Assembly: GCA_964019155.1 (NCBI GenBank)
Contig: OZ025240.1
Coordinates: 39,000,715-39,064,714 of the forward strand
DNA: 64,000 nucleotides
Origin: Osedax fenrisi
Taxonomy: Eukaryota; Annelida; Polychaeta; Sabellida; Siboglinidae
Direction of reading: 5' to 3'
In this document: one piece after another, positions 61,424 to 64,000 of the stretch
Numbering within the stretch: position 1 is the first letter of the stretch
Layout of the letters: each line of letters begins with the position of its first letter
Notes under the pieces: model-generated
Database searches by the model: none
The model's input: only the letters and a program-made list of their open reading frames with translations
What the model was told of the DNA's origin: nothing
Translations under genes and position numbers: made by a program

Positions 61424-64000
61424 TAAATACGCGTGAAAGTAGATCCGCACGAAAATAGATAATAAGCATATTGTAATAATTAGTAATCGTATAGTAATTA
61501 TATATATATATAATTGCTTATGTATGCAGTGTGCAATATATCATTTTTAAAGAGTATTAATTAAATTTTATAATTATTAAATTACAAATATTTTAATAAG
61601 TGATATTTTATTTTCAAAATCTGTATACATTTACATAAAATACATACATGTATTGTATTATATTTATTATTTCATTTTGAATAGTATTTTCACATAACAT
61701 CATGATGTGTATTTATAATTTAAATATGTCCTTTTGGCTATTTGTGAGAACTCAGTATATATGTATTTGTATATTATAAGATTATCATTAAGATAATATC
61801 TTAAAGATATTATTTTTAAATCCTTCATTTTGATCATCACATAAATGGCAATAAATATCTTAAATAAATATTTAAAAAAATCCATTGGGGGACTGGCAAT
61901 TATAAGGGGGGCCCTGCCATCCCCGTGGCTACGGGCCTGAGATATATATACATATATATATATATTATATATATATATTATCATATATATATATATTATT
62001 ATTATAATAGCTAATAAAATAAAATTTCATTTACAAATAAAGATATACTTATTATCATATAATTATTTTACAATATATTATAAATACATATTAAATTATT
62101 AAATTATTTGAAATACTTTAAAATATAAGCATGCTTAACCATACATATTAAATTTAATATTATAATTAATATTTGTTAAATAAATATAGGTATAACCTAA
62201 TAATGTAATTAATTTTTAGAAATAAATTATAATTTATATATAAATTATATATAACCATCTTTATTTTGTAAAGTAATTCTAGTTCTCCTACTCGTGTTAA
62301 TTATATAAGTAATACGTATGTTATGTAGGCTTATAATATAAATGCTTATGTGTATGTGATAACAAGTGATTATTGGACAATATCTCCAGTGGGCGTGGTT
62401 AGGGCGTGGTTAGGGCGTTGTACAGAGTCTACATATCGTATTATAGAGGCCATTTACGATTATTTACATATATACAGTAAAAGTTATATAAGTTGATATA
62501 AGAAAAACCTTTAAACATTGTCATTATAGAGAATCAACTGGTGGGATGTTAAATAAACAAAAGTAATAGATGAAGATTATAAAGTTAATAATAACAAAAG
62601 TATTAAAAGTAACATATGTAACATAAGGCCCGTATACGGCTATAGCCAGGAATTTTCGATAGGAAGGGAAAGTCCCCCAATATATTTTAAATACTATATA
62701 TTTTCTAGAATTTAATTTTATATTAACAGATGTTCACTAATTATAAGTTTTACTAATAAAAAGGAAAAAATAAAGGAGCAATTCAGGAAATTTACAGGGC
62801 CCACAATTGTAGGGGCTATACAAATTTGTAAAATTAAAAAAATTATTAGGGGAGAGAAGAAGAAACTTAAACCAATCATTTTGTTTAAAATAAACTTATA
62901 CTATATGTAAAATTATGATAATTTTATTCATTGAACATATTTAGTATATTATAATTAATAAATAAGATATTCTATTTTTCAAAAAATATTAAAAAAATTG
63001 TTATCGAAAAATTAAAACATTCAAAAGGGATAGATAGAAAGATATAGTTTATTGGAGTAATTTAATTTCGTTATTTTTTTCATTTATTATTCTTTTTCGT
63101 TTTCTTTCTTCGTTATCCAAATGGCTTCAAAATAAGACCTTGGCCTTTTCAGGTTGTTGCCAGCGATTCATGCACACAGTACACAGGACAGGAACATTGA
63201 TTGTTTAATTATAATATTTAACTATATATTTCATATTTAAATATAAGATATAAAAGATAATAATAAATAAATAAAATACATTAGTAGACAGACAAAATGT
63301 GACATTATTATTAATAATAATCAAAATCAAAATCAAAACAATAATAATAATACAAATAATTTATACATACATATATTTTTGATATATATTTTTTATTTTT
63401 ATTTTTTTATTTTATTTTTTTTTTTTTAGTTTTAGTTTTAATTTGTTAATTTTATTAAATTAATTTTAAATTCATTAATTTTTAATTTATCTATAATATA
63501 ATTCATCATTGAGTAACATATTTTTTATTCTTTTCTTGAACACATTTTCATTTTGTATATTTTGTATATATACAAAATATATTTGTTGGAAGTAAGTTCC
63601 GAAGTTGTGGACCTTTTATCAGTAAACTATTTATTGTTCTTGTTGATTTTGAAATTGGTATATTATATATACTATACTATATACTATATAATATATACTA
63701 TATATACTATACTAAAACGTATACGTTTTATTTGTTCGTAGAGTATATTTATTATTATTTTGTTTGTGTATTTTAGTTAAATTTGTTGGTAATTGATTAT
63801 AATATTGTTTTTGCATATATATTATAATATATACTATACACACATTATCATATACACTATAGTGTATTATAATATGTTAGCTTATCTAATTTAAGTATTT
63901 TATTTGATGTGAATAATTCTTTTGTATGATCTCGAAATTGTTTTTTATTTATAAGAATTAAATTATTCAACTATATAAAACTGAATTAAAAAATATTGTA

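Overview
This is a gene-poor, repeat-dominated piece of a very AT-rich animal nuclear genome. The evidence for an animal is spliced-gene style exons, a fragment of an alpha-2-macroglobulin/TEP-family gene, several CR1/L2/Rex-like and RTE-like non-LTR retrotransposons, hAT, pogo-like and Helitron-like elements, and tRNA-derived SINEs. There are no operons, bacterial signals, rRNA genes or CRISPR arrays. The species cannot be named from the sequence; a marine or other invertebrate is my guess. Every family assignment comes from reading motifs by eye, without any database search.

Layout. 0-2.4 kb: a SINE head, a 207-bp tandem duplication and a hAT-type non-autonomous element. 2.7-6.6 kb: two GC-rich coding islands of unknown function (2897-3388 and about 5914-6446), separated by a SINE and a decayed LINE. 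6.6-13.8 kb: TIR elements of two parallel families (A and B) and scraps of reverse transcriptase. 14.1-16.9 kb: a reverse-strand Helitron-like element. 18.3-23.2 kb: a decayed reverse-strand LINE (ORF1, endonuclease, RT), split by a hAT element that itself carries a second hAT element. 26.2-28.9 kb: a pogo-like element holding a nested MITE with two very long TTA arrays. 31.3-40 kb: family A and B copies, the first copy of a direct repeat of about 4.2 kb, a hAT (DUF4371-type) transposase relic and LINE 3' scraps. 40.6-42.5 kb: a forward Helitron-like element carrying a GC-rich LINE 3' fragment. 43.3-44.9 kb: an A2M-family pseudogene fragment and a LINE endonuclease fragment. 45.4-45.8 kb: a second SINE copy.

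The main coding feature is at 46.7-54.4 kb on the minus strand. It is a gene for a Lys/Asn/Ile-rich protein of roughly 2,580 codons, built from an Arg-rich unique N-terminus and ten tandem copies of a 597-bp (199-codon) unit. Two single-base frame breaks divide it into three ORFs; they may be real or assembly errors. A nearly complete Rex/CR1-like LINE (57.96-54.66 kb), with stops and a mutated catalytic motif (YADG), lies just upstream of its start. The right end holds a decayed RTE-like LINE and the second, 27-kb-distant copy of the large direct repeat, which runs off the window.

Little here works as a pathway. The functional candidates are the two GC-rich small genes and the giant tandem-repeat gene. 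Everything else reads as mobile-element layering plus microsatellite expansion (TA, TTA, TAG), often inside or at the edges of those elements.
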